Positions 24,949-32,488 of a stretch of 64,000 nucleotides of DNA are shown piece after piece; the stretch's first letter is position 1, and each line of letters starts with the position of its first letter. The stretch comes from Duganella sp. BJB476 (GTDB taxonomy: Bacteria > Pseudomonadota > Gammaproteobacteria > Burkholderiales > Burkholderiaceae_D). The notes under the pieces were generated by a model. That model was given only the letters and a program-made list of their open reading frames with translations. It was not told the origin of the DNA and did no database searches. Location of the stretch: assembly GCF_003416895.1 (NCBI RefSeq), contig NZ_QVIO01000004.1:620001-684000 (forward strand), given 5' to 3'. Position numbers and translations under genes: made by a program.

Positions 24949-26973
24949 TCAAGTCTCCTGTTCTGCCGCCGCCAGCACCGCCGGCAGCGTGAAGGTAAAT
25001 ATGGTTCCGCCTTGCGGGTTGGCGCTGTGGGTCAGCGCGCCGCCGTGGAATTCTATCGCGGTGCGGCAGATGTTGAGCCCCATGCCCATGCCTTCCGCCT
25101 TGGTCGAGAAGAACGGCGAGAACAGGCGCTGCGCCACGTCCTCCGGTATGCCGTGCCCCTGGTCGATCACCGCCACGCTGACCTGCGCGTTGGCCGCGTC
25201 ATACGCCGCCACCACGTTGAGTATGCGTCGCTGCGGCGGAATGTGGGCCATCGCTTCGATGGCGTTGCGGGTCAGGTTGAGCAGCACCTGTTCGATCATC
25301 ACGCGGTCGGCGCGCACCGGCGGCAGGTCGGCGGGGATGCTGGCGTTGAAGGAGACGTAGGCCTGGCGCGCCTGCAGTTCGATCAGCGCGCGGATGCCGT
25401 CGAGCAGCGAGGCGATGCCGATCTCCTGCCGCTGCGGCTCGCTCTTCTTGACGAATTCGTGCACGCTGCGGATGATCTGGCCGGCCCGCTGCGCCTGCGC
25501 GCTGGCCTGTTCCAGCGCCGGCTTGAGCATGCTGCAATCGACCGCCGCGCCGCTGCTGTCGGCGCGCGCCAGCACATTGAGCGCGCCGGTGGTGTAGCTG
25601 GAGATGGCGGCCAGCGGCTGGTTCAGCTCATGCGCCAGCATCGAGGAGATTTCGCCCATGGTCGCCAGGCGCGCGCTCGCCTGCAGCTTCTCGTGCTGCT
25701 GGCGGTTCAGTTCCTCGATGCGCTTGCGGTCCGAGATGTCGAGGATGGAGCCCATCCAGCCGGTCTGGTTGCCATCCTTGTCGACCAGCGGCGCCTCGAA
25801 GATCAGCACCGGCACGCGCTCGCCGTCGGGGCGTTGGAAGATGGTTTCGAACTGCGGCGTGACCCTGCCCGCCAGGACCGAGGCGAAGCGGCTCTGGTAT
25901 TCGGACATGGCTTCTGCCGCCCAGTAGGGCATGGGCGGCAGCATGCCGACCAGTTCCTCGGCCGGATAGCCGACGATGTGGCAGAAGGCCGGGTTGACGT
26001 AGGTGATGCGGCCTTCGAGGTCGCGCGCGCGCAGGCCGGTGACCAGCGAATTTTCCATCGCGGTGCGGAACGACATCTGCTGGCGCAGCGCGCCTTCCGC
26101 CTCCAGCCGGCGCGAGATGTGTCCCCACAGGGCCAGCAAGCTCCATAACAATCCCAGCGACAGCACGATCACCGAGCCGACCAGCAGGTTGGGCAGCAGC
26201 TGCGGTTCGCTCTTGACGCTGTCCGTCACCAGCGTGATGGTGGCGCCGGGCAGGTCCAGCGCGCGCTTGTGGGTGTAGACGCCGTGGCCGGGACCTGCGG
26301 CGGCGCGGCGCGCCAGCACCTTGTCGTCGCGGTCGATCAGCGAGACCTGGTTGTCCTGCGCGAACCACCACGGCACCATTTCCTCCAGCAGCGTGCTGGT
26401 TTGATAAGTGGCCACCAGGTCGCCCAGATATTCGTCGCCGCGGAACAGCGGCACGTGGTAGTCCATCAGCACGGCGGCGGGCGCGGCCGACAGGTTGGGC
26501 GTCTGCGCTTCCGGTTGGGTGTAGGTCGCGTGGCGGGTCTTGCGGGACAGCTCCATGCTTGCCAGCGAGGCGGCCGACAGTTCCACCGGCGCCGCCTGTG
26601 GATCGCTGCTGGCGGCCAGGGTGCCGTCCGGCCGCAGCCAGATCACGCGCAGCAGTTCGTGGCCGTTCTTCAGCAGGCGCGCCAGGCGTTCGTGCATCTG
26701 TCCCGGCGGCAGGCGGCCAGCGCTGATCTCGGCGCCCAGCCCGCGCAGGCTTTCCTCGTCGCGCGCCATTTGGAAGCGGATGGTTTGTTCGACCCACAAC
26801 GTGTCGGCGATCAGCTGTTCCTGGCGCTCGTTGCTCTCCATCTGGCGCGCCTGCCATGGTAGCCAGATCAGGATCGCCAGGAAGAACAGCACCAGCACAA
26901 TGGGCAGCAACCAGCGCAGCGAAGAGCTGTACTGGGCGCGGCGCGGCGGGGCTGGGACTTGTGTGGCTGTCAT
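24949..26973 (-). CDS. dctS: DctS-like sensor histidine kinase
   Basis: 674 residues. One transmembrane helix (LLPIVLVLFFLAILIWLPW, about 22-40) is followed by a large periplasmic sensor (about 45-270, double-PAS or CHASE-like), a second helix (about 275-295), a cytoplasmic PAS domain with PAC motif (TGWMGSILDISDRK), HisKA with H448 (MLAHELNQPLAA) and an HATPase domain (GMGLNICRTAIEFHGG). It should autophosphorylate on sensing an external dicarboxylate and pass the phosphate to the DctR-like regulator. The ATG at 26973 is preferred to a GTG at 26979. It is divergent from dctP. Confidence 0.88.
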   Translation of the reverse strand: MTATQVPAPPRRAQYSSSLRWLLPIVLVLFFLAILIWLPWQARQMESNERQEQLIADTLWVEQTIRFQMARDEESLRGLGAEISAGRLPPGQMHERLARLLKNGHELLRVIWLRPDGTLAASSDPQAAPVELSAASLASMELSRKTRHATYTQPEAQTPNLSAAPAAVLMDYHVPLFRGDEYLGDLVATYQTSTLLEEMVPWWFAQDNQVSLIDRDDKVLARRAAAGPGHGVYTHKRALDLPGATITLVTDSVKSEPQLLPNLLVGSVIVLSLGLLWSLLALWGHISRRLEAEGALRQQMSFRTAMENSLVTGLRARDLEGRITYVNPAFCHIVGYPAEELVGMLPPMPYWAAEAMSEYQSRFASVLAGRVTPQFETIFQRPDGERVPVLIFEAPLVDKDGNQTGWMGSILDISDRKRIEELNRQQHEKLQASARLATMGEISSMLAHELNQPLAAISSYTTGALNVLARADSSGAAVDCSMLKPALEQASAQAQRAGQIIRSVHEFVKKSEPQRQEIGIASLLDGIRALIELQARQAYVSFNASIPADLPPVRADRVMIEQVLLNLTRNAIEAMAHIPPQRRILNVVAAYDAANAQVSVAVIDQGHGIPEDVAQRLFSPFFSTKAEGMGMGLNICRTAIEFHGGALTHSANPQGGTIFTFTLPAVLAAAEQET

Positions 26974-27010
26974 GGACACTCAGGGTAAAGCCTTGGAGTG
27001 GCGGCACCAT

Positions 27011-27024
27011 TGTGGTTTTCCACA
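27011..27024. promoter_or_regulatory. Inverted repeat between dctS and dctP, candidate operator
   Basis: TGTGG-TTTT-CCACA is a perfect 5-bp inverted repeat with a 4-base spacer, located in the 129-base divergent region between the sensor kinase and DctP genes. Its position makes it a candidate regulator site, perhaps for DctR. The pairing is short and could be chance. Confidence 0.3.
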
Positions 27025-27102
27025 GTTGTGCCCCTTGTCACTAATGGTAAGAATCGGTCAAACTAGAACAATAGTGTATTTTAATTCCCTTCTGGAGACT
27101 TC

Positions 27103-28089
27103 ATGAAACTGAAATCCGTACTACTGGCACTGAGCGTCGCTCTGAGCTTCAATGCCTACGCCCAGGCGCCTATCGTCATCAAATTCAGCCACGTGGTCGC
27201 CACCGATACTCCAAAAGGCCAGGCCGCCGAGCGTTTCAAGCAGCTGGCCGAGAAGGCCACCAATGGCCGCGTCAAGGTCGAAGTCTACCCAAACAGCCAG
27301 CTGTATAAGGACAAGGAAGAACTGGAAGCGCTGCAGCTGGGCGCCGTGCAGATGCTGGCGCCGTCGCTGGCCAAATTCGGCCCGCTGGGCGTGAAGGAAT
27401 TCGAAGCGTTCGACCTGCCGTATATCTTCCCGTCGAAGACCGCGCTGTACAACGTCACCGAGGGCGAAATCGGCAAGGGCCTGATGAAGAAGCTGGAACC
27501 GAAGGGCATCATCGGCCTGGCGTTCTGGGACAATGGCTTCAAGGTCATGTCGGCCAACAAGCCGCTGCATAGCGTGGCCGATTTCAAAGGCCTGAAGATG
27601 CGTATCCAGTCGTCCAAGGTGCTGGACGCGCAGATGCGCGCGCTGGGCGCCAACCCGCAGGTGTTGGCCTTCTCGGAGGTGTACCAGGCGCTGCAAACCG
27701 GCGTGGTCGACGGCACCGAGAATCCGCCATCGAATATGTACACCCAGAAGATGCACGAAGTGCAGAAGTATGTGACGGTGTCCAACCACGGTTACCTGGG
27801 TTATGCGGTCATCGTCAACAAGAAGTTCTGGGATGGCCTGCCTGCCGATATCCGCACCGCGCTGGACAAGGCGATGAAGGATGCCACCACGTTTGAAAAA
27901 GCCATCGCCCAGCGCGACAACGACCTGGCGCTGGAAGCCATCAAGAAAGCCGGCAAGACCGAGATCTACACGCCTAGCGTGAAAGAGCAGGCGGAATGGC
28001 GCAAGGCGCTGCTGCCGGTGCAGAAGGATATGGAAGGCCGTATCGGCAAGGATCTGATCTCGGCGATCAACAAGGAAGCAGCTAAATAA
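27103..28089 (+). CDS. dctP: TRAP transporter substrate-binding protein DctP
   Basis: 328 residues. A signal peptide ends AYAQA near residue 21. The mature part is a TRAP-type solute-binding protein: IKFSHVVATDTPKGQAAERF at the start, KMRIQSSKVLDAQMRALGA with the conserved substrate-binding arginine, and the hinge segment LQTGVVDGTENPPSN. It captures a C4-dicarboxylate or related acid in the periplasm for the DctQM permease encoded just downstream on the other strand. GGAG lies before the ATG. It is followed by a strong terminator. Confidence 0.95.
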   Translation: MKLKSVLLALSVALSFNAYAQAPIVIKFSHVVATDTPKGQAAERFKQLAEKATNGRVKVEVYPNSQLYKDKEELEALQLGAVQMLAPSLAKFGPLGVKEFEAFDLPYIFPSKTALYNVTEGEIGKGLMKKLEPKGIIGLAFWDNGFKVMSANKPLHSVADFKGLKMRIQSSKVLDAQMRALGANPQVLAFSEVYQALQTGVVDGTENPPSNMYTQKMHEVQKYVTVSNHGYLGYAVIVNKKFWDGLPADIRTALDKAMKDATTFEKAIAQRDNDLALEAIKKAGKTEIYTPSVKEQAEWRKALLPVQKDMEGRIGKDLISAINKEAAK

Positions 28090-28110
28090 TTTAGCTCGTT
28101 TTTAAATTAA

Positions 28111-28146
28111 AAGGGAGGCCAGTTTCGAACTTGGCCTCCCTTTTTT
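28111..28146. terminator. Bidirectional Rho-independent terminator between dctP and dctM
   Basis: AAGGGAGGCCA (28111-28121) pairs with TGGCCTCCCTT (28132-28142). T6 follows on the plus strand and an A-rich run precedes it, giving a T-rich end on the minus strand. It can stop both dctP and dctQM transcripts. Confidence 0.9.
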
Positions 28147-28147
28147 A

Positions 28148-29536
28148 TTACATCAAGCCCATCGCCTTGGGCAGCCATAACGACAGCCCCGGCCAGTAGG
28201 TCACGATCACCAGGAACACCAGCATCGTCAGCAGCCACGGCATCACCGCCACGGTCAGCTCGGAGATGCTCATCTTCGAGATGCCGCTGGCCACGTACAG
28301 GTTCAGGCCGACCGGCGGGTGGCACAGGCCCACTTCCATGTTGGCGTCGATCATGATGCCGAAGTGGACGGCGTCGATGCCCAGGCGGATCGCGGCCGGG
28401 TGCAGAATCGGCGCCATCACCAGGATGATGGACGACGGCTCCATCACGTTACCGGCCAGCAGCAGCAGGATGTTGGTGAAGAACAGGAAGCCGGCCTGGC
28501 CCAGGTCCTTGGCCAGGATCCAGTCCGCCATCGCCTGCGGAATGTTCTCGTGCGCCATCAGGAAGGAGAACAGCACGGCGTTGGTGATGATGTACAACAG
28601 CATCGCGCTCAGGCTGGCCGATTTCTTCAGCACTTCCGGCGTCTTCTTCAGCGGCATGTCCTTGTAGACGAACACCGAAATGATAAAGGCATACACCGCG
28701 CTCATCGCCGCCGCCTCGGTCGGCGTGAAGATGCCCTTGGTGATACCGCCGATGATGATCACCACCAGCATCAAGCCCCACACGCTGTCCTTGAACGCCT
28801 TGCCGCGCTCGCCCCAGGTGGCCTTGCGCATGCGCGGATAGCCGTTCTTCTTGGCCAGCACCCAGGTGGTGGTGCACAGCATCACGGTCAGCAGGATGCC
28901 GGGGAACAGGCCGGCCAGGAACAGCGCGCCGATCGAGGTGTTGGTGGAAATGGCGTAGATCACTTTCGGGATCGACGGCAGCATCAAAATGCCCAGCGAA
29001 CCGGCGGTGATGATGACGCCGGCGCCGAAGCGTTTCGGATAGCCCTGCTTGACCATGGCCGGCAGGATGATCGAACCGATCGCCACCACCGTCGCCACCG
29101 ACGAGCCGCACACCAGCGCGAACATGGCGCAGGCGATGATGCCGGCCAGCGCCAGGCCGCCGTGCCAGTGGCCGATCAGGCTGGTGGCGAACTTGATCAT
29201 GCGCTTGGCCACGCCGCCGTGGGTCAGGAAGTTACCGGCCAGGATGAACAGCGGGATCGCCATGATCTCGAATTTCTCGATGCCGCTGAACAGCTTGAGC
29301 GCCACCGCCTCGACCGGCACGTGGGTCAGCAGGTACATGAACATCAGCACCGTCAGGCCGAGCGCGATGGAGACCGGGATGCCGGTCAACATCAGCGCCA
29401 GCAGCAGCGCGAACACGATGCCGACCTTGCCGCCGATCACGCACACCGCCAGCAGGATGGCGGCGATGCCGATCAGCCAGGTAGCCGCGCGTTTCTTGGA
29501 CATGACATTGACTGAAGTGAGTGCAGCGCCGCTCAT
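28148..29536 (-). CDS. dctM: TRAP transporter large permease DctM
   Basis: 462-residue integral membrane protein with about 12 helices, the ion-coupled channel of a tripartite ATP-independent periplasmic transporter. Typical segments are PLFILAGNFLTHGGVAKR and FFTNILLLLAGNVMEPSSII. The ATG at 29536 has GGAGGT five bases before it and overlaps the dctQ stop (ATGA), so coupling is expected. A longer open frame to 30265 is only the other-frame shadow of dctQ. It is convergent with dctP, unusual because the three genes normally form one operon. Confidence 0.95.
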   Translation of the reverse strand: MSGAALTSVNVMSKKRAATWLIGIAAILLAVCVIGGKVGIVFALLLALMLTGIPVSIALGLTVLMFMYLLTHVPVEAVALKLFSGIEKFEIMAIPLFILAGNFLTHGGVAKRMIKFATSLIGHWHGGLALAGIIACAMFALVCGSSVATVVAIGSIILPAMVKQGYPKRFGAGVIITAGSLGILMLPSIPKVIYAISTNTSIGALFLAGLFPGILLTVMLCTTTWVLAKKNGYPRMRKATWGERGKAFKDSVWGLMLVVIIIGGITKGIFTPTEAAAMSAVYAFIISVFVYKDMPLKKTPEVLKKSASLSAMLLYIITNAVLFSFLMAHENIPQAMADWILAKDLGQAGFLFFTNILLLLAGNVMEPSSIILVMAPILHPAAIRLGIDAVHFGIMIDANMEVGLCHPPVGLNLYVASGISKMSISELTVAVMPWLLTMLVFLVIVTYWPGLSLWLPKAMGLM

Positions 29537-30186
29537 TTGGCACCTCCGTGGGCTGGGGTAGGGTGGGCGACGGCAAACATGTCGTCGTCTTCGGCATCGT
29601 CCAGGCCATCGACGTGCGATTCGTCCTGGTGCGGCATCTCGCCGGTGCGCCAGTAGACCAGCGACACCTGGATGAAGCGGAAGCACATCAGGTAGGAGCC
29701 CATCGGCACCACCGAGTAGATGAACCAGGTCGGCCACTCCAGGTCGGGCGTGGTCGGGCCTTCGGTCAGGGCGCTGATATCCATGCCCAGCTTGTTGAAC
29801 AGCGCGTAGTGCAGGCCGTTTTCCCACACGAAGGTCAGGCCCAGCGTGCCGATGATGCCGGTGAACAGCATGCCGCAGGCCAGCGCGACGTAGGTGGCGC
29901 GGCGGCGCCAGGCGTCCGGCAGGCGGCTGACCAGCACGTCGACGCCGACGTGGACGCCCATGCGCACGCCGTAGGCCGCGCCGAACTTGGCCATCCACAC
30001 GAACATGATGATGGCCAGCTCCTGCGCCCATTCGAAGTGCAGCGACAGCAGGTAATCCTGGACCCCGGGGATGGCCAGGCCGGTGCCGTAGCGGTGCACC
30101 ACGGACAGGAAGATGATCAGGGTGGCGCCTGCCATCAGGAAGGTGATGATCCACTCCTCCAGATGATCCAGTAGTTTTGCGAACAT
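29533..30186 (-). CDS. dctQ: TRAP transporter small permease DctQ
   Basis: 217 residues with four predicted transmembrane helices (first at about 13-30, ITFLMAGATLIIFLSVVHRY; FEWAQELAIIMFVWMAKFG in the second; two more before residue 180), as in DctQ small subunits. The C-terminal tail of about 40 residues is acidic (DGLDDAEDDD) and longer than usual. It forms the permease with DctM. It is the first gene of the dctQM operon on the minus strand. Confidence 0.92.
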   Translation of the reverse strand: MFAKLLDHLEEWIITFLMAGATLIIFLSVVHRYGTGLAIPGVQDYLLSLHFEWAQELAIIMFVWMAKFGAAYGVRMGVHVGVDVLVSRLPDAWRRRATYVALACGMLFTGIIGTLGLTFVWENGLHYALFNKLGMDISALTEGPTTPDLEWPTWFIYSVVPMGSYLMCFRFIQVSLVYWRTGEMPHQDESHVDGLDDAEDDDMFAVAHPTPAHGGAK

Positions 30187-30409
30187 GATTTGTCTCTAGG
30201 GTTTTATTGATACCGGGAAATCCGGCATTTTCGCCTAAATTATAATTTTGTTGGGATGAAAGCAATGAGGGGTACTACTAGGTCTTTTGGCAATTTCAAG
30301 CCCAATACCACAACTTTCTTGATATGCGTCAGATTTGTTTCATGTTTAAAGCAAGGCCGTCATCAGGCCGAAAAAAAAGGAGAAAAAGCGAAATAGATAC
30401 GTTATGATT
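30187..30409. other. AT-richer intergenic stretch upstream of the RNA candidate
   Basis: No gene is seen in these 223 bases. They hold the probable dctQM promoter on the minus strand, an A8 run at 30371-30378, and the start region of the small RNA candidate. Base composition is noticeably lower in G+C than the surrounding coding DNA. Confidence 0.6.
30239..30265 (-). promoter_or_regulatory. Candidate dctQM promoter
   Basis: On the minus strand a perfect TATAAT lies at 30244-30239, about 50 bases before the dctQ start, with TTGCTT at 30265-30260 as a possible -35 box. The spacing is 15 bases, shorter than ideal. The DNA here is clearly AT-richer than the genes around it. Confidence 0.35.
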
Positions 30410-30651
30410 GCGTCGCTCTCAGGGATAACTGCATATCAATATGCGATCCGGTAGCAAGAGCCCAGAATTGTAGGTGGGGAGTGTGTAGAGAAACGGTACT
30501 GAATACCGGCAATAGATCGAGGAGACGCACGTTTTACAGAATGTCGTTGTTATAGTCGCTGAAGGCCGCCACAAGCGTGCTACGGGGACAGGCAAACGAC
30601 CGGGAACGTGAAGCAGGATTTGGAAACGCACCGCAAGGTGCGTTTTTTTTT
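30410..30651 (+). ncRNA. Candidate structured small RNA, unidentified
   Basis: No plausible plus-strand protein gene exists between 30187 and 30624, yet a textbook plus-strand terminator ends this stretch, so a non-coding transcript is inferred. A TATGAT box at 30403-30408 could be its -10 element; no good -35 is seen. The sequence can fold: GCGTC plus TCTC (30410-30420) pairs with 30519-30528 to close a domain holding two hairpins (GCATA/TATGC at 30431-30444; CGGTA/TACCG at 30494-30508). GTCGTT (30544-30549) pairs with AACGAC (30595-30600) in a second domain. It does not match 6S, SRP, RNase P or tmRNA hallmarks that I can recall. Exact ends are uncertain. Confidence 0.42.
30624..30651 (+). 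terminator. Strong Rho-independent terminator with no coding gene before it
   Basis: AAACGCACC (30624-30632) pairs with GGTGCGTTT (30637-30645) around the stable GCAA tetraloop, and the T-run continues to 30651. It works only on the plus strand. The nearest upstream gene, dctQ, runs the other way, so the terminator must serve a non-coding transcript. Confidence 0.9.
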
Positions 30652-30733
30652 GCCTGTCGATCCGTTGTCGTTGGCGGCGCGGATTTACAATGCAACCGTG
30701 TGGTTTTTTTAATGTAGTTCGAATGCAACAAAA

Positions 30734-30773
30734 TGGTGCATTTCGACAACTTTAGCCGGATTTTTTGGTGCAT
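30734..30773 (+). promoter_or_regulatory. Two direct copies of TGGTGCAT before ogt
   Basis: TGGTGCAT occurs at 30734-30741 and again at 30766-30773, 32 bases apart (about three helical turns), just ahead of the ogt start at 30782. The spacing would put both on the same face of the helix, as expected of a regulator site. No regulator is known for it. The second copy would fall very near the start codon. Confidence 0.3.
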
Positions 30774-30781
30774 AGCGTGTG

Positions 30782-31303
30782 ATGAAAATACAACAGCAGC
30801 ATGAATTGTTTTCCGCCGTCCTGGATTTGCCGCTTGGAAAACTGGGCGTGCGCACGGCAAGTGGTCTGATAACGGAACTGTGTTACCTGCCGCCCCATTT
30901 TGATGCAAAAGCACCACAGGACGCCGTCGCGGAACTGGCGGCCGGGCAGCTGGAGCAGTATTGCCAGGACGCCGATTTCATCTTCGACCTGCCGCTCAAG
31001 CGCGCCGGCACCGAGTTTCAGCACAAGGTCTGGGACGCCATCCGTTCGATTCCGCGCGGCAGCGTGCGCAGCTATGGCGAGCTGGCCCGGCACATCGGCT
31101 CGGCGCCGCGCGCGGTGGGCCAGGCCTGCGGCGCCAACTGGTTCCCGGTGGTGATTCCTTGCCACCGCGTCACCTCGGCCAGCGGCCTGGGCGGCTTCGC
31201 CAACAGCGACGACCCCAATGGCTACCTGCTGGGCATCAAGCGCTGGCTGCTGGCGCATGAAGGATCGAGCGAATACGCATGGCAACAGACAACACTGCTC
31301 TGA
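30782..31303 (+). CDS. ogt: Methylated-DNA--protein-cysteine methyltransferase
   Basis: 173 residues. The acceptor cysteine is C127 in VVIPCHRV, preceded by the helix-turn-helix recognition segment (SVRSYGELARHIGSAPRAVG) and followed by GLGGFA. It removes methyl groups from O6-methylguanine in a suicidal, single-turnover reaction. The ATG at 30782 is used; a GTG directly before it is possible. The last 25 bases overlap xerD, so the two are co-transcribed. Confidence 0.94.
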   Translation: MKIQQQHELFSAVLDLPLGKLGVRTASGLITELCYLPPHFDAKAPQDAVAELAAGQLEQYCQDADFIFDLPLKRAGTEFQHKVWDAIRSIPRGSVRSYGELARHIGSAPRAVGQACGANWFPVVIPCHRVTSASGLGGFANSDDPNGYLLGIKRWLLAHEGSSEYAWQQTTLL

Positions 31304-32184
31304 TCGACGAGTTCTGCGACAGCCTGTGGCTGGAGGACGGCCTGTCGAAGAACACGCTGGAAGCCTACCGGCGCGACATGCGCCTGTTCGCCACCTGGCT
31401 GGAGAAGAAGCGGCCGCAGGTGGCGGGGCTGGCGGCGGTGGCCGCGCACGATATCGAAGGCTATATCGCCGCCCGCCACCAGGACAGCGGCAAGGCCACC
31501 TCGTCCAACCGGCGGCTGTCGGTGCTGCGGCGTTTCTACCAGATGCTGCTGCGCCAGCGCCGCATCGCCGACGACCCGACGCTGAAATTGGTATCTGCCA
31601 AACAGCCGGCGCGCTTCGTCCACACCTTGAGCGAAATTCAAGTGGAGGCCTTGCTGGCGGCGCCCGACGTCGCCACGCCGCTGGGCCTGCGCGAGCGCAC
31701 CATGCTGGAGCTGATGTATGCCAGCGGCCTGCGCGTGTCCGAGCTGGTCACGCTTAAGCTGCTGGAGTTGAGCCTGAACGACGGCGTGCTGCGCATCACC
31801 GGCAAGGGCGCCAAGACGCGGCTGGTGCCGTTCGGGCAGCAGGCGCGGGTGTGGATCGAGCGCTACGTCAAGGAAGCGCGCGGCATCATCCTCAACGGCC
31901 AGGTCGACGACGCGCTGTTCATCACCGCGCGCGGCGGGCCGATGACGCGGCAGATGTTCTGGGTCTTGATTAAAAAACATGCATTAAAGGCCGGCATCAC
32001 CGCGCCGCTGTCGCCGCACACCTTGCGCCACGCCTTCGCCACCCACTTGCTGAACCACGGCGCTGACCTGCGGGTGGTACAGTTACTGCTGGGGCATTCG
32101 GACATTTCGACGACGCAAATCTACACCCACGTCGCCCGCGAACGCCTGAAGCATTTGCATGCGCAACATCATCCTCGCGGCTGA
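31279..32184 (+). CDS. xerD: Site-specific tyrosine recombinase XerD
   Basis: 301 residues. The N-terminal SAM-like core-binding domain (LSKNTLEAYRRDMRLFATWL) leads to a tyrosine recombinase domain with the catalytic set visible: arginine in ASGLRVSEL, HTLRHAF, the GHSDIS histidine and the tyrosine of TTQIYTHV. With XerC it resolves chromosome dimers at dif during division. Length and sequence fit XerD better than XerC or an integrase. It overlaps ogt, and a mobile-element context is absent. Confidence 0.94.
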   Translation: MATDNTALIDEFCDSLWLEDGLSKNTLEAYRRDMRLFATWLEKKRPQVAGLAAVAAHDIEGYIAARHQDSGKATSSNRRLSVLRRFYQMLLRQRRIADDPTLKLVSAKQPARFVHTLSEIQVEALLAAPDVATPLGLRERTMLELMYASGLRVSELVTLKLLELSLNDGVLRITGKGAKTRLVPFGQQARVWIERYVKEARGIILNGQVDDALFITARGGPMTRQMFWVLIKKHALKAGITAPLSPHTLRHAFATHLLNHGADLRVVQLLLGHSDISTTQIYTHVARERLKHLHAQHHPRG

Positions 32185-32255
32185 AAAACTTGCGCCGGCC
32201 GTAACTGCGTCATAATGTGGGCAGGTAATCGAACCGTATAAAGAAGAGGTGGCAA

Positions 32256-32438
32256 ATGGCAAAGACAAATTTCGCGTATGAAAAGCGCCAGCGTGAGCTG
32301 GAAAAGAAGAAAAAAGCGGATGAAAAAGCCCGGCGCAAGGCCGAGCTGAAGCAGAACCCCGGCCTGGCCCAGGAAGGCGAGCTGGAAGAGATGGACGGCG
32401 ACGACGCCGCCGATGGCGACGCCGCAGCGGCCGAGTAA
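32256..32438 (+). CDS. Small charged protein of unknown function
   Basis: 60 residues. The first 34 are a dense Lys/Arg/Glu helix (YEKRQRELEKKKKADEKARR), likely a coiled coil, and the C-terminal half is acidic and Ala/Asp-rich (EEMDGDDAADGDAAAAE). An AGAGGTG ribosome site precedes the ATG at 32256, and a terminator follows the stop directly, so the frame looks real. Similar short lysine-rich proteins are common in Burkholderiales, but I do not know a function. It has no cysteine, signal peptide or membrane segment. Confidence 0.75.
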   Translation: MAKTNFAYEKRQRELEKKKKADEKARRKAELKQNPGLAQEGELEEMDGDDAADGDAAAAE

Positions 32439-32443
32439 GAACG

Positions 32444-32472
32444 AAAAAAAACCGGGCATGCAGCCCGGTTTT
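32444..32472. terminator. Bidirectional terminator between the small gene and the RND genes
   Basis: AAACCGGGC (32449-32457) pairs with GCCCGGTTT (32463-32471). On the minus strand eight Ts follow, ending the RND efflux transcript; on the plus strand only TTTT follows, which may suffice for the 60-residue gene. Confidence 0.88.
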
Positions 32473-32488
32473 GCGTGGTGCCTGCTAA

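Noticed and set aside
28148..30265. 705-residue minus-strand frame spanning dctM and dctQ
   Set aside because: Only the DctM part is real. The upstream 243 codons are dctQ read in another frame, and dctM has its own start and ribosome site at 29536.
30410..30651. Assignment of the small RNA candidate to 6S RNA
   Set aside because: A closing stem and internal bulge are present, but the conserved 6S central bubble and flanking motifs could not be recognised, so it is left unnamed.
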